A DNA stretch of 64,000 nt, taken from the NCBI GenBank assembly GCA_020635205.1, contig JACKAE010000002.1, forward strand, positions 372,001 through 436,000, written 5' to 3'. This document shows positions 1-8,939 of the stretch, piece after piece (position 1 is the stretch's first letter; every line of letters starts with the position of its first letter). The notes below the pieces were generated by a model. It saw only the letters and a list, made by a program, of their open reading frames with translations, was not told where the DNA came from and made no database searches. The translations under genes and the position numbers were made by a program. Source of the DNA: Ignavibacteria bacterium. GTDB lineage: Bacteria > Bacteroidota > Ignavibacteria > OLB7.

Positions 1-3000
1 CGTTGAGAATATTGGACAGTGGAACCAGAGCACGCTCCTGATGGGAACCAACCAGAATGCTCTCCTCCGATTTCGCCAGACCGGTGTTGACTGGTGGTAT
101 TCGGTCAGCAGCGCATCGGATACGGCTCACTCGGGGAATATTGCTCGGGGCTATAGTCTGACAACGGAGTTTGTTGGCGCATCCCCCAACGTTGAGGTTT
201 CCGGTGAGGGAGAGGCTGGTGCGATTTGGAACTACTATCTCGGGAGAGGTGAAGGTGAGCAGTTTACCGGAGCGCGCGATTTCCAGAGCGTCCGCTACCG
301 TTGCCTCTATCCTCAGATTGATGCCAAGTTCTACGGACAGGCTGCTGAGGGGGATCCTGCAGGGTTGAAAGGGATGAAGTATGATTTGATAGTTGAGCCG
401 GGGGGGAGACCAGAGGAGATCGTAATTCGCTACTCTGGTGCTCGAGACCTTCGAATTGCTAAAGATGGGGGGCTTGAAGTCGTGACAGAATTTGGCATTC
501 TGCGTGAGGCTTCACCATATAGTTTCCAAGAAATTAATGGGAAGCGAGTGGAGGTTTCCGCACGATTTCGGAAAGTTGGCAGTGATGCCTATGGCTTTGA
601 GGTTGGAGCCTACGATCCAGAACATTCGCTAACTATCGACCCTTGCTTAGCTATCGAGTATCTCACATTCTTTGGAGGAGGGGGATTCGACGAGGTTACC
701 TCGATGGCGGTCGACTCTGCTGGGAATGGATATGCTGCCGGTTTCTCGCGAGCAACGAACTTCCCTACAGTTCCACCACTCGGCGAATTGACACCAGACA
801 ACCGCTTCTTCGTTAGCAAAATTGCTCCCGACGGCTCCTCGCTTATCTACTCCTCCGTTTTCGGGCCAGAGTATTTAGGCACATACGATGTGTTGCGCGA
901 TCCTGTTACCGGTAGCGTTCTGTTAAGTCTCTACGAAGCACTCGGCGAAGATGTGGAGGTTACTCCCGATGGCAAAGCTGTAGTGGGGATGACTACCAAC
1001 ACACCCAACTTAACCACCACAACCGGAGCATACCAGCGGAACAGAGCCAGCAACAGAGTGAATAGCCTTTGTGGTCCTCCATTCAGCGACAACTTCGATC
1101 TCTACCTCTTCCGCTTAAGCCAAACTGGAACAATGGAGTGGGGAACCTATCTCGGCGGAAACGATGACGATTATCTGCGAGACATTGCAATTGATCTATC
1201 TGGGAACGTTGCCGTAACTGGCGTTACAGAGGCGTCTCGGTGTGGAGTGCGGGGAGACACCCTTACCTTCCCTGTCACTATTCCAAGGGAGAGTTTCTCT
1301 ACAACTGATACATTGAAGGGATTCGAGACATTTGTTTCCCTGCTGAATCCGAATGGGCAAAACCTTCTCTTCAGTGCCTACTATGGTGGCGCTGGGAATG
1401 AGTTCGCAAGCAAGATTGCGGCAGGTCCATCGGGTGATCTCTACATCCTGGGGAGCACAAACTCCGGTGACCTGAAGACAACACCCGGGGCATTGCAGGA
1501 GCGTCCGAATGCTGGACTCAGTGGCAATGTCTTCGACCTCTACTTAGCCCGGATCAACCCCTCTTCCGGGACCCTCGTCTACAGTACCTACATTGGCGAT
1601 AATGGTGGCGCCGGAAGATTTGGATTGGGTTATGGGGGGTATGTTGCCAGAAGAAGTCTGGGACTACCCCTTGCTGGGTTGACAACCGAACGAGGCTATC
1701 AAGGTCTTGTGCTTGAGCGCGAAGGCGTGCTTCTGGTGGGAGGATCTACCAGAAGTACAACCCTTCCCATTCCATCCGGAGCATTTCAGGCATCACCGGG
1801 GAACCCTGCTGGCAACGATTCCAGTGGTGTAGATGCCTTTATCCTCCGTTTCGATATGAATGCCAACAGAATCGTGAACGCCACCTATTTAGGGGGGAGT
1901 GGATTCGACGGGCTTGGTGGGCTTGCAGTCGATGCCGACGGAAACGTTGTTGTTGGCGTTGCTACCTCTTCAACAAACTTCCCACGGACGCGGGTGAACG
2001 TGCAAGATCGCCTTCGTGGAACTGCCGATGCCGCACTAACACTCTTAAGTCCCGGTTTGAACGGACTCGAGTTCAGCACCTACGTTGGGGGGGCGGCCTC
2101 TTCAGGAGCGCGCCTCTGGGAACAGAGCGTGCGAGGTGTTACTGCCGGAAGTGATGGAAGCGTCTACATCTACGGTGGCACTGTCTCGTTCGACTTACCC
2201 CTTTCCCCAAATCCACTGAAGGGGAGCAACGACTATCACGGAGGGTGGATCGCCAAATTTGTCGCCTCCCTTACGCCGAGAATTGGGACATCACTCACAA
2301 TTGACTTTGCGCCAGAGGCTTGTAGTCAGCTCCAACCATACAACCAGTTAATTTTTAACAGTGGCCAGACCCCTCTCCGAGTCGATTCGCTTCTCTTTAC
2401 AGATGGGACATTCTACAGAATTATAAACGCACCCTCATTCCCCTTTACGCTCGGTCCCTGCGATTCGGTAACGGTCACTCTTGGGTTCAATCCCGATGCT
2501 ATTGTCGGCCCAGATTCCGCAGCCTGTGGTGACTTGCTTCGAGACACGCTTCGGATTATCTCCTCCAACGCTTCTCCGGGTGAGGTGCGAGTGCCAATAA
2601 CCGGAACAAAGACCTGTGTCTCCTTCCGCTTGCTCGAAAAGGTAATCAACGATTCTCGCTATCCTCTCGGAAGCAGGCGGGGCTTTAACGTTCTCGCATT
2701 TGTTGGTGGAGCCGACCAACAACTTACTATTGACCCTGCACCGAGCAACAGTGGAGAGATTGTTCTCCGGTCACCTTGGGAGAACAGGTCGGCTGGCAGG
2801 GGGGTAATCTCAATCGACTTTGACGTTATCGCGACCGATACCGGGCAATTCTGCGGAACCTTCTACGTAACGGCTCAGCCATGTGGACGACTCGATACGA
2901 TCACCATCTGCACCCACGTGAGGACTCCGTTCTTCAATCTGGAACCTGATTCTATCGACTTTGGACTAACTGGTTGCTTCGAACAACGAGTTCCAACAAA

Positions 3001-3958
3001 AATCTGGAACAGCGGGAACGACACGTTAGAGTTTAGGTTGATCTTCTTCGGTGGAGCGCAGTATCAAGATATTGGATATGATGTTACGTGGGATAGCATT
3101 CGGGTTCTGCCGCCGGGAGATACCTTTAACTTCAATACCATCTATCGTCCGCGCGGAGTAGGGGTTAGAACAGGCGTTGCCTTCTTCGAGACGAACGAGA
3201 TTCTGAACGAGAATCCAATACAACAGATCTCGGCGGAACTCGACTCGGTTGCCTTTCGGTTGAGCCTGCAAAATCTTGAGGGAGCTTTTGGTGACCTGCT
3301 ACCACTTCCGGTAGAGTACGAGCAGCTTCAGGAAGGGCGTGTTCCGACTACAGAGATTACCTTCTTCGCACAGTTCGATCCGAACACTCTCGAAATTGAT
3401 GATGTTGGCAGAACCGGAACACTAACCGATGGGTGGGAAGTTGCAGAGAGTCGACTGGTTGAAGGGGGGCGGGTGATTCGGCTTGTGATGGGATCGGGGG
3501 GAAAGCCTTTGGCCGGGGCGGGCGTTTTGGCAAATCTGCAAATGCGTGTGCTCCGTGGAGATACAATCGCTTCTCCGCTCGACATCCGTCTCGACGGTGT
3601 CTCGCAATTTTGCTTGACTGCAGTTGTTGATACTGGCTTTGGATTCCAGCTAAGTGCCGAGTGTTTGGCGCACGAGCGACTCCTCTTCTTCGGCAATCGG
3701 ATGTTGAAGCCGATCTATCCGAATCCAGTGCGGGATCAACTTCGCATCCCGTTCCGAGTTCCGATAGATGGGGAGGTAACGATTACTCTCTACGACGCTG
3801 CCGGTCGTGCTGTGGCAGTTCTACTTAACCAAGAGATGACCGAAGGAAATAACGAACTCATTCTCGACAGTCGATTTGTCCCTCCCGGTCGTTATTTCTG
3901 TCGAATGACTGCGAACCAAGTGTTGACTGATGTTCGGGAGGTTGTGATAGAACGATGA
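1..3958 (+). CDS. T9SS-exported SBBP-repeat surface protein, 5' end outside window
   Basis: The frame is open from base 2, before the first internal ATG at 41, and reads VENIGQWNQSTLLMG. This resembles the 'ENxGQW' start of the DUF7948 domain, so the true start and signal peptide lie upstream. Numbering from the ATG at 41: DUF7948-like region to about 200, SBBP propeller repeats (YLGGxxxD..., D..GN.YV.G) at about 205-755, two ASPM/choice-of-anchor-D-like beta domains at about 760-1065 (SLTIDFAPEAC, DSIDFGLTGC), a cohesin-like domain at about 1070-1190, and a T9SS type A sorting domain from about 1220 (IYPNPVRDQLRIPF, ending VVIER). It is probably exported by T9SS and attached to the cell surface. 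Its stop overlaps the next start by ATGA, so the two are likely co-translated. Ligand and role are unknown. Confidence 0.9.
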   Translation, partial: VENIGQWNQSTLLMGTNQNALLRFRQTGVDWWYSVSSASDTAHSGNIARGYSLTTEFVGASPNVEVSGEGEAGAIWNYYLGRGEGEQFTGARDFQSVRYRCLYPQIDAKFYGQAAEGDPAGLKGMKYDLIVEPGGRPEEIVIRYSGARDLRIAKDGGLEVVTEFGILREASPYSFQEINGKRVEVSARFRKVGSDAYGFEVGAYDPEHSLTIDPCLAIEYLTFFGGGGFDEVTSMAVDSAGNGYAAGFSRATNFPTVPPLGELTPDNRFFVSKIAPDGSSLIYSSVFGPEYLGTYDVLRDPVTGSVLLSLYEALGEDVEVTPDGKAVVGMTTNTPNLTTTTGAYQRNRASNRVNSLCGPPFSDNFDLYLFRLSQTGTMEWGTYLGGNDDDYLRDIAIDLSGNVAVTGVTEASRCGVRGDTLTFPVTIPRESFSTTDTLKGFETFVSLLNPNGQNLLFSAYYGGAGNEFASKIAAGPSGDLYILGSTNSGDLKTTPGALQERPNAGLSGNVFDLYLARINPSSGTLVYSTYIGDNGGAGRFGLGYGGYVARRSLGLPLAGLTTERGYQGLVLEREGVLLVGGSTRSTTLPIPSGAFQASPGNPAGNDSSGVDAFILRFDMNANRIVNATYLGGSGFDGLGGLAVDADGNVVVGVATSSTNFPRTRVNVQDRLRGTADAALTLLSPGLNGLEFSTYVGGAASSGARLWEQSVRGVTAGSDGSVYIYGGTVSFDLPLSPNPLKGSNDYHGGWIAKFVASLTPRIGTSLTIDFAPEACSQLQPYNQLIFNSGQTPLRVDSLLFTDGTFYRIINAPSFPFTLGPCDSVTVTLGFNPDAIVGPDSAACGDLLRDTLRIISSNASPGEVRVPITGTKTCVSFRLLEKVINDSRYPLGSRRGFNVLAFVGGADQQLTIDPAPSNSGEIVLRSPWENRSAGRGVISIDFDVIATDTGQFCGTFYVTAQPCGRLDTITICTHVRTPFFNLEPDSIDFGLTGCFEQRVPTKIWNSGNDTLEFRLIFFGGAQYQDIGYDVTWDSIRVLPPGDTFNFNTIYRPRGVGVRTGVAFFETNEILNENPIQQISAELDSVAFRLSLQNLEGAFGDLLPLPVEYEQLQEGRVPTTEITFFAQFDPNTLEIDDVGRTGTLTDGWEVAESRLVEGGRVIRLVMGSGGKPLAGAGVLANLQMRVLRGDTIASPLDIRLDGVSQFCLTAVVDTGFGFQLSAECLAHERLLFFGNRMLKPIYPNPVRDQLRIPFRVPIDGEVTITLYDAAGRAVAVLLNQEMTEGNNELILDSRFVPPGRYFCRMTANQVLTDVREVVIER

Positions 3959-6018
3959 TTGATATAATACGGTCAGGACAGCTATTCTACAGAGCATATC
4001 AAGCGATGCTGCCGCTAATAGGAGGAGCACGATTGCGATTGCTCTTTTCCCTATCGCTGATGCTTCTCTTCTCGCTCAACCTCGCTGCGCAAGAAGAACA
4101 ACAGAAAGTTCCACCGCGACACTCCCCTTTTTCAGCCGGAATTTTTGGGGGTGGAACCTTCAATGCCTACGCAGGAGAACTGAATATCGGTGACGATCCT
4201 CGACTTGGTGGGGGAGCCTGTGGTTTGGTTGGTGGGGGGACAGGCTTTGGCTTAGCGTTCGGAGCCTTCGGAGAATACCTCATCTCTCCAAAACTCTCCT
4301 TCGGTATGCGAGGCGTAGTTGAAAATCGTTCTGGAGCGATGACAGCTAATTTGCCTGGAACAGAGTTCCGCCTGCCGAGTGGCGAGCTTCAGACTGTGGA
4401 GAGCGAGCATCGCTTCGAAATTGACTTGCAGGTTGTCTCGTTAGAACCATACGTCCTCTTCGCTCCTCTATCTTTACCCCTTCGATTCACAGTTGGTCCC
4501 AAAATTGGCTTCACAAGCAATCCTACTTACGAGTTCGCAGAAGAACTTGGTGTAGATGACCAGAGTGAAATCTCTTTCTCAAACGGTACGAAACGTCAAG
4601 TCTACGCAAGTGGACAGGTTGGGCGAAGCGTTCTGTTTGGTCTTGCTGCTGGTGTAGGATACGAGTTTCCGGTAGCTGACGGACTTTACTTGATACCGGA
4701 GTTAACCTTTTCGAGCTACTTCAATAGTCCGTTGCCGGGGGAGAGCGCCCCGATTGTTGCCGGGGCACGTCCATCGCTTGCCCTTCGCTACGCCTTCGCG
4801 CAGCCAGCACCAGAGCCACCAGCTTTTCCACCTCTTGAGCCGACAGCTCCACCTGCACCGCCGGAAGTTCCAGAGCCTGAACTGGTTGCCTCTGTTCGAG
4901 GCTATGGGATTGACCCCAACGGTCAGTCGGTTGAGAATGTGATCGTACAAGTTGAAGAGCGAGTTCGTCGCCGAGAGATCGCACTCCTTCCCTACATCTT
5001 CTTCGCTGAAAATTCTGCCGAGATTCCAGCCCGGTATACTGATGGTGGAGGGAAAGGTGGAGAGACAATTGTTGCCAAGTACCACAATCTTCTCGACCTG
5101 TTAGGAGAGCGGATGCGAGCCGAGCCGAAATCGAACGTCCGATTAGTTGGAACAAACGCCGACGATGGAGAAGAGAAAGGGAACGTAGAGCTATCTCGCA
5201 AGCGAGCCGAAAGTGTTGCGGGATATCTTGTCGGTCGTTGGGGTGTTGATCCCTCGCGGATTACAATAGAAGGGCGCAACTTGCCGGAGCACCCGTCAAA
5301 TCCAACACTTCCCGGAGGGGGGGAGGAAAACAGACGTGTGGAAATTGTTGCCGACCAATCTCTTCTGAACCCAATAATTGTCGAAGATACGATCAGAACC
5401 TATAGCTCTTCTGGTCTTAGATTTGAGATATCTGCACCCGAAGAAGCCAAGCCAACAGCCTACCAGTTAGCGGTAATAGTTGGGAGTGGGAGGAGTGTGA
5501 CTGCGAGAGAGGGAGCACCTCGTGGGGTAGTTGAACAGAATATTTCTGCTGATGTGGCTGCCCAAATTGCCTCTGGAACTCCGATCAGTTACACCCTCAG
5601 CGTGGAGAACGCGATGGGAAGGAGCTTCACCACAGAGAGCCAAGTTATCGGGGCCGACTTGAAGCGAATCAGACGCGAGGATATGTTGTTAGATGACCGC
5701 TCTGTCTCAATCTCAACACCAATTCTCTTCCCCTACAACAGTGTGGAATTGAGTAAGGAGGATCGAGAAGTGTTGGCTCGCTTCAAAAACTCGTTGCCGG
5801 AGGGGGCAAAGTTGACGATCACGGGATATGCCGACGACCTTGGCGAAACTGGATACAACCGCACCCTTTCTGGGCGACGGGCTGAAGCCGTGGCAAAGCT
5901 CTTCAACGGATTTCCCGTAACTATCGTTGCAGCCGGAGAGGAGGGAGCTATCGGTGGAGAGAATACACCTGAGGGAAGATTCTATGCGCGAACGGTGACG
6001 ATCGAGGTGGAGAGATAG
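3955..6018 (+). CDS. outer-membrane barrel protein with two tandem OmpA domains
   Basis: 687 aa. The N-terminus has a hydrophobic signal (LRLLFSLSLMLLFSLNLAAQ) ending near residue 45. A second in-frame ATG at 4009 would give a more usual signal length. Residues 50-280 alternate like an outer-membrane beta-barrel, then a Pro/Glu-rich linker covers 281-308. Two OmpA C-terminal (peptidoglycan-binding) domains follow. One is at about 347-467 (AENSAEI, then NVELSRKRAESVAGYL and ENRRVEIV). The other is at about 587-687 (FPYNSVELSKED, TGYADDLG, NRTLSGRRAEAV). Most OmpA proteins have one. The ATGA overlap with the preceding T9SS cargo gene suggests a dedicated outer-membrane partner or anchor for it, which is inference. 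A strong hairpin lies downstream at 6086-6119. Confidence 0.85.
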   Translation: MIDIIRSGQLFYRAYQAMLPLIGGARLRLLFSLSLMLLFSLNLAAQEEQQKVPPRHSPFSAGIFGGGTFNAYAGELNIGDDPRLGGGACGLVGGGTGFGLAFGAFGEYLISPKLSFGMRGVVENRSGAMTANLPGTEFRLPSGELQTVESEHRFEIDLQVVSLEPYVLFAPLSLPLRFTVGPKIGFTSNPTYEFAEELGVDDQSEISFSNGTKRQVYASGQVGRSVLFGLAAGVGYEFPVADGLYLIPELTFSSYFNSPLPGESAPIVAGARPSLALRYAFAQPAPEPPAFPPLEPTAPPAPPEVPEPELVASVRGYGIDPNGQSVENVIVQVEERVRRREIALLPYIFFAENSAEIPARYTDGGGKGGETIVAKYHNLLDLLGERMRAEPKSNVRLVGTNADDGEEKGNVELSRKRAESVAGYLVGRWGVDPSRITIEGRNLPEHPSNPTLPGGGEENRRVEIVADQSLLNPIIVEDTIRTYSSSGLRFEISAPEEAKPTAYQLAVIVGSGRSVTAREGAPRGVVEQNISADVAAQIASGTPISYTLSVENAMGRSFTTESQVIGADLKRIRREDMLLDDRSVSISTPILFPYNSVELSKEDREVLARFKNSLPEGAKLTITGYADDLGETGYNRTLSGRRAEAVAKLFNGFPVTIVAAGEEGAIGGENTPEGRFYARTVTIEVER

Positions 6019-6085
6019 GCACGCGAAGGGGCGAGGAACGCGGAGCAAGTTTTGATTTCACTGGAAGATTATCGTACAGAAAAAA

Positions 6086-6119
6086 GAGGGGTCTGAACTG
6101 TTATGAGTTCAGACCCCTC
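6086..6119. terminator. bidirectional hairpin terminator
   Basis: Perfect 14-bp stem (gaggggtctgaact / agttcagacccctc) with a 6-nt loop, between the convergent OmpA gene and DUF4382 gene. Five A's precede it on the plus strand, giving a U tract for transcription from the minus-strand gene. Confidence 0.85.
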
Positions 6120-6142
6120 CATTATTCGCTCTGTTGCTCTTC

Positions 6143-6874
6143 TTATTTCTTCAACGCCTTGATTGCATCCTTAATTGCGTTGTCGATCTTGCTCTCGTTT
6201 GAGGTGTCGGCTGGGTTGAGAACTGTATTGCCCGATTTAAAGACGGCAATCGGGTCGATCTCAACGAGTAGCGTCACAGTTTCATTATCTGCAACCGTAA
6301 TCTGATCTGGGAATTTCAGTGACAGGTTTGCAGTTACATCGCTCCGGTAGGTGAACGGACTTGCTTGGCCACCTTCGTAGCTCATCCCCTCAACAATCAC
6401 CGACCATCTATCATCTTGCACGAAGTCGCCGAATACTGGATCGTTAGCATACTGCGCTTCTTCTCCTCCACTGAAGCGATGGAATTCAAACTTCACTTTG
6501 TCGTATGAGCCAACCGGAATTGGCTCGGTCAAGAAAACCTTCACGCTGTCGGCTGTGGCATCTATCACAATCGGACCGGTCTTTACGTTTTTGTCGTCCA
6601 CTGTGTTTGAGTCGTTGTCATCTCCATCCTTGTCGTGAAGTTTTACTTCTGTAATCAGAATTCTAACCCGCGACACAGTAATCGAGTCGACCTCTTTCCC
6701 TAACGTGCTTACCCCTTTGTCGTCGAGCATCGCCCCTGCAACGAGGTTATCCGAAAGCTGAGCTTGCATTGTAACGCGCCCTGAGTTGTCTGGGCTGGTT
6801 GATTCCGAGCAAGCTGCGAAGGTGAGTGCGAATACGAGCGCAGAAATCTGCGTGATAGTTCTGATCCGTTTCAT
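6143..6874 (-). CDS. DUF4382-family lipoprotein
   Basis: 243 aa from the ATG at 6874, which has a good Shine-Dalgarno (aggag, 10 nt upstream). An upstream in-frame start at 6922 lacks one. The N-terminus MKRIRTITQISALVFALTF leads to AAC, a lipobox, so it is a predicted lipoprotein. The body (RVTMQAQLSDN, then VSRVRILITEVKLHD, VKVFLTEPIPVGSYDKVKFE) matches the DUF4382 pattern of a beta-sandwich domain found in Bacteroidota lipoproteins. The function of the family is not known. It stands alone, convergent with the OmpA gene and divergent from the zinc-ribbon gene. Confidence 0.8.
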   Translation of the reverse strand: MKRIRTITQISALVFALTFAACSESTSPDNSGRVTMQAQLSDNLVAGAMLDDKGVSTLGKEVDSITVSRVRILITEVKLHDKDGDDNDSNTVDDKNVKTGPIVIDATADSVKVFLTEPIPVGSYDKVKFEFHRFSGGEEAQYANDPVFGDFVQDDRWSVIVEGMSYEGGQASPFTYRSDVTANLSLKFPDQITVADNETVTLLVEIDPIAVFKSGNTVLNPADTSNESKIDNAIKDAIKALKK

Positions 6875-7009
6875 CGTTCTGTTTCTCCTGTTTGTGATAT
6901 TTTCATGGCGAAATTTTTCCACAAGCTCATTCTTACCAAAAAATTTCTATCCTACGGGGAATGTGGGGGCGTTAGTTCTGCAAACGTATACAAGGTTGAA
7001 TCCGTTAGC

Positions 7010-7204
7010 ATGAGACACATGGAAAGAAGAGATATAACCAGTTGTCCATGGTGTGGACAGAACGTCACGCTTATTTGGGTGCACGGTCACGGTCAGTGCC
7101 CAAACTGCAGGATCAATGTGGACGAATGTTGCCGAGGCGAAATATGCAGTATCGTTTCAACAGATCAAATTGGGTCGAAGTTCAAGGCAAACGAAGAAGT
7201 GTAA
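7010..7204 (+). CDS. small zinc-ribbon protein, conserved in Bacteroidota
   Basis: 65 aa, starting at the ATG at 7010 (MRHMERRD) or the one at 7019. The core is CPWCGQNVTLIWVHGHGQ followed by CPNC and then DECCRGE. That gives two CxxC knuckles with the invariant WVHGHxQC spacing seen in short conserved hypothetical proteins of Bacteroidota. It is probably a structural zinc-binding protein. No function can be assigned. It ends 14 bp before the L,D-transpeptidase gene and may be co-transcribed with it. An earlier in-frame start at 6905 is possible but would overlap the 5' region of the divergent lipoprotein gene. Confidence 0.75.
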   Translation: MRHMERRDITSCPWCGQNVTLIWVHGHGQCPNCRINVDECCRGEICSIVSTDQIGSKFKANEEV

Positions 7205-7218
7205 AACAAGTAATCTCG

Positions 7219-8451
7219 ATGAGTTCAAGTTCTACAGCAATTGATGTGAAGATTCCTCACGGTGACGTTTCACCTACTCGTCGCTTCGTTCGGTCAATCT
7301 GTTATTACAGTTTGTACGGTGCGTTGTTCACTCTCTTCTCCTGCGTTTCGGCTGAAGAACGGGCGCGGCAGGGGGCACGTGAAAGTGCTGAAGCACGACT
7401 TGCTTCGGGGCGCATGTATGCCGACAGCGTTCACATTCTCGACTCAACAAGACAAGCTCAACTTGAAGCTGCCGAGTCAGTTTTCCCAACAATCAATTAT
7501 TCTCGTCTCTACATTGCCGACCGTTCTGTACTCGACTCTGTTCGGAAGACGTTTGACTACGGAAACTCGAAGTCTGAACGGTACAAGACCTTTGTGACGC
7601 TAAATCGGCGAGTGTTCGGGAGCGTTCGGATAGGGGACACAGTTGTTGTGCCGGACAAAGTAGTGGATGACATGCGTGCCTACGCAGTCTTCCCGCAACT
7701 CTGGATAGGAGCCGAAGATATTCCAAAGTTGATCGTGATCTCTAACGCAATGCAATCCTACGCTTGCTATGAGAGTGGAAAGATGGTGCGATTTGCCCCC
7801 TGCAATACAGGAACCGAGAGCAAGCCGACACTTCCGGGGCGGTATGCGATCAACTGGAAGGAGCGGCTGCGGATTTCGTCTCTGAACGAAAACTGGAAAC
7901 TCCCGTTCAATCTGAACTTTCACCTTTTCGCTGGAAATGCTTTCCATCAATACTACATGCCGGGGCGCCCCGCCTCCCACTCCTGTGTCCGTCAGTTTAT
8001 GGACGATGCTGAGTGGCTGTTCAACTGGGCGCAGGTTGGAACGCTCAATTCAAGTGGTCGAGTGGCAAGATTTACCGGAACCCCTGTTCTGATTGTCGAC
8101 ATGTTTGATTTCGCTCGGCCAAAGTTCGGTCCATGGCTCGACCTGAAGAGCAATCGAGGCGAGAAGTTGGAGCTTCCGGAGCATCCGATGGAGGTAGAGG
8201 AGGCGTTGATTCCAATTTCGCAGATTCCACCCTCGGTGCGTGGTTCGTTGCCTGACCGTGATCGCTACAAGTATGCCGAAGATACGCTTCGAGCACGTGG
8301 TGTTCTCCGGAAGGAGGCGAAGCTCTCTTGGTCAATCGAATATACCCGGCAGAAGCAGGAGAAAGCGAGACGCCAGCAACAGGCAGCGGCGCGAGCGCAG
8401 CAAGCCCCAGCAACGCCAGCCCCAAGCCCGCCACCACCGGTATCGGAGTGA
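7219..8451 (+). CDS. L,D-transpeptidase (YkuD family), membrane-anchored
   Basis: 410 aa. I chose the ATG at 7219 because the same frame upstream covers the zinc-ribbon gene. Residues about 27-45 form a hydrophobic segment ending LFTLFSC, a possible lipobox, so the enzyme is probably anchored facing the periplasm. A LysM-like stretch (RIGDTVVVPD) precedes the YkuD domain. The catalytic region is FHQYYMPGRPASHSCVRQF with Cys256. The usual motif is SHGCVR, so here the Gly is replaced by Ser. The C-terminus is a Gln/Ala-rich then Pro-rich tail. Such enzymes cross-link peptidoglycan (3-3 links) or attach proteins to it. The substrate here is unknown. Confidence 0.8.
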   Translation: MSSSSTAIDVKIPHGDVSPTRRFVRSICYYSLYGALFTLFSCVSAEERARQGARESAEARLASGRMYADSVHILDSTRQAQLEAAESVFPTINYSRLYIADRSVLDSVRKTFDYGNSKSERYKTFVTLNRRVFGSVRIGDTVVVPDKVVDDMRAYAVFPQLWIGAEDIPKLIVISNAMQSYACYESGKMVRFAPCNTGTESKPTLPGRYAINWKERLRISSLNENWKLPFNLNFHLFAGNAFHQYYMPGRPASHSCVRQFMDDAEWLFNWAQVGTLNSSGRVARFTGTPVLIVDMFDFARPKFGPWLDLKSNRGEKLELPEHPMEVEEALIPISQIPPSVRGSLPDRDRYKYAEDTLRARGVLRKEAKLSWSIEYTRQKQEKARRQQQAAARAQQAPATPAPSPPPPVSE

Positions 8452-8515
8452 GTGTATGAGTATGAGAGTGTAAGGGTGGGGGAGTGTATGAGTGAGGGAG
8501 TCGATGAGTGAGATA
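8452..8515 (+). repeat. degenerate GAGTGTATGAGT-type simple repeat
   Basis: Directly after the transpeptidase stop comes an imperfect array of gagtgtatgagt / gagagtgtaag / gggagtgtatgagtgag units. The same wording recurs at 8821-8872, 30667-30790 and 61078-61108, always in intergenic DNA and in the same orientation. Confidence 0.7.
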
Positions 8516-8571
8516 TCACGTAGGGGGTAAAAACCTTTGCCCCTCTTGTTCTCACTCCTCTCAAGGATAGG

Positions 8572-8825
8572 TATATGCGGGGACAATCAGTTTGCGAGTT
8601 TGCTATTAACACCCGACTTCCAGTCGGGTGTGGTGAGACTCTCTGCTTTGGCTCTTCTCTCCCACCACGAAAACTCTCGAAATACCTAACCCACTATTGG
8701 AGAGGGGCGGGGAGTGAGGGAATTGCATGGAGAAGAATCAGGCAATATCTGTAGAATTTGATGTTCCGAATACGATCAACCCATTGCCTTCCGATCATCT
8801 CGTATCTTCTTCGCCCGAGAGTATA
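8572..8825 (+). repeat. dispersed repeat R1, copy a (254 bp)
   Basis: Bounded by TATA at both ends (tatatgcggggacaatcag ... cgcccgagagtata). It carries an internal hairpin cacccgactt/ccagtcgggtg and a ctctccca/tggagagg inverted pair. It aligns along its whole length with 27285-27505 and with the reverse complement of 36509-36764. No coding potential is shared between copies. Confidence 0.85.
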
Positions 8826-8939
8826 CATGAGTGTGAGAGTTAATGAGTACGTGAGTGTATGAGTGGGTAGAGCTATGGTCTGGTTTTGTATGTATTGCGG
8901 GTGGAGACTCTTACTGAACACGAACTTCTGAAGTCTACT

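Noticed and set aside
8452..8515. Possible CRISPR-like array
   Set aside because: Units are degenerate and directly abutting, without spacers of fixed length. No cas gene in the window.
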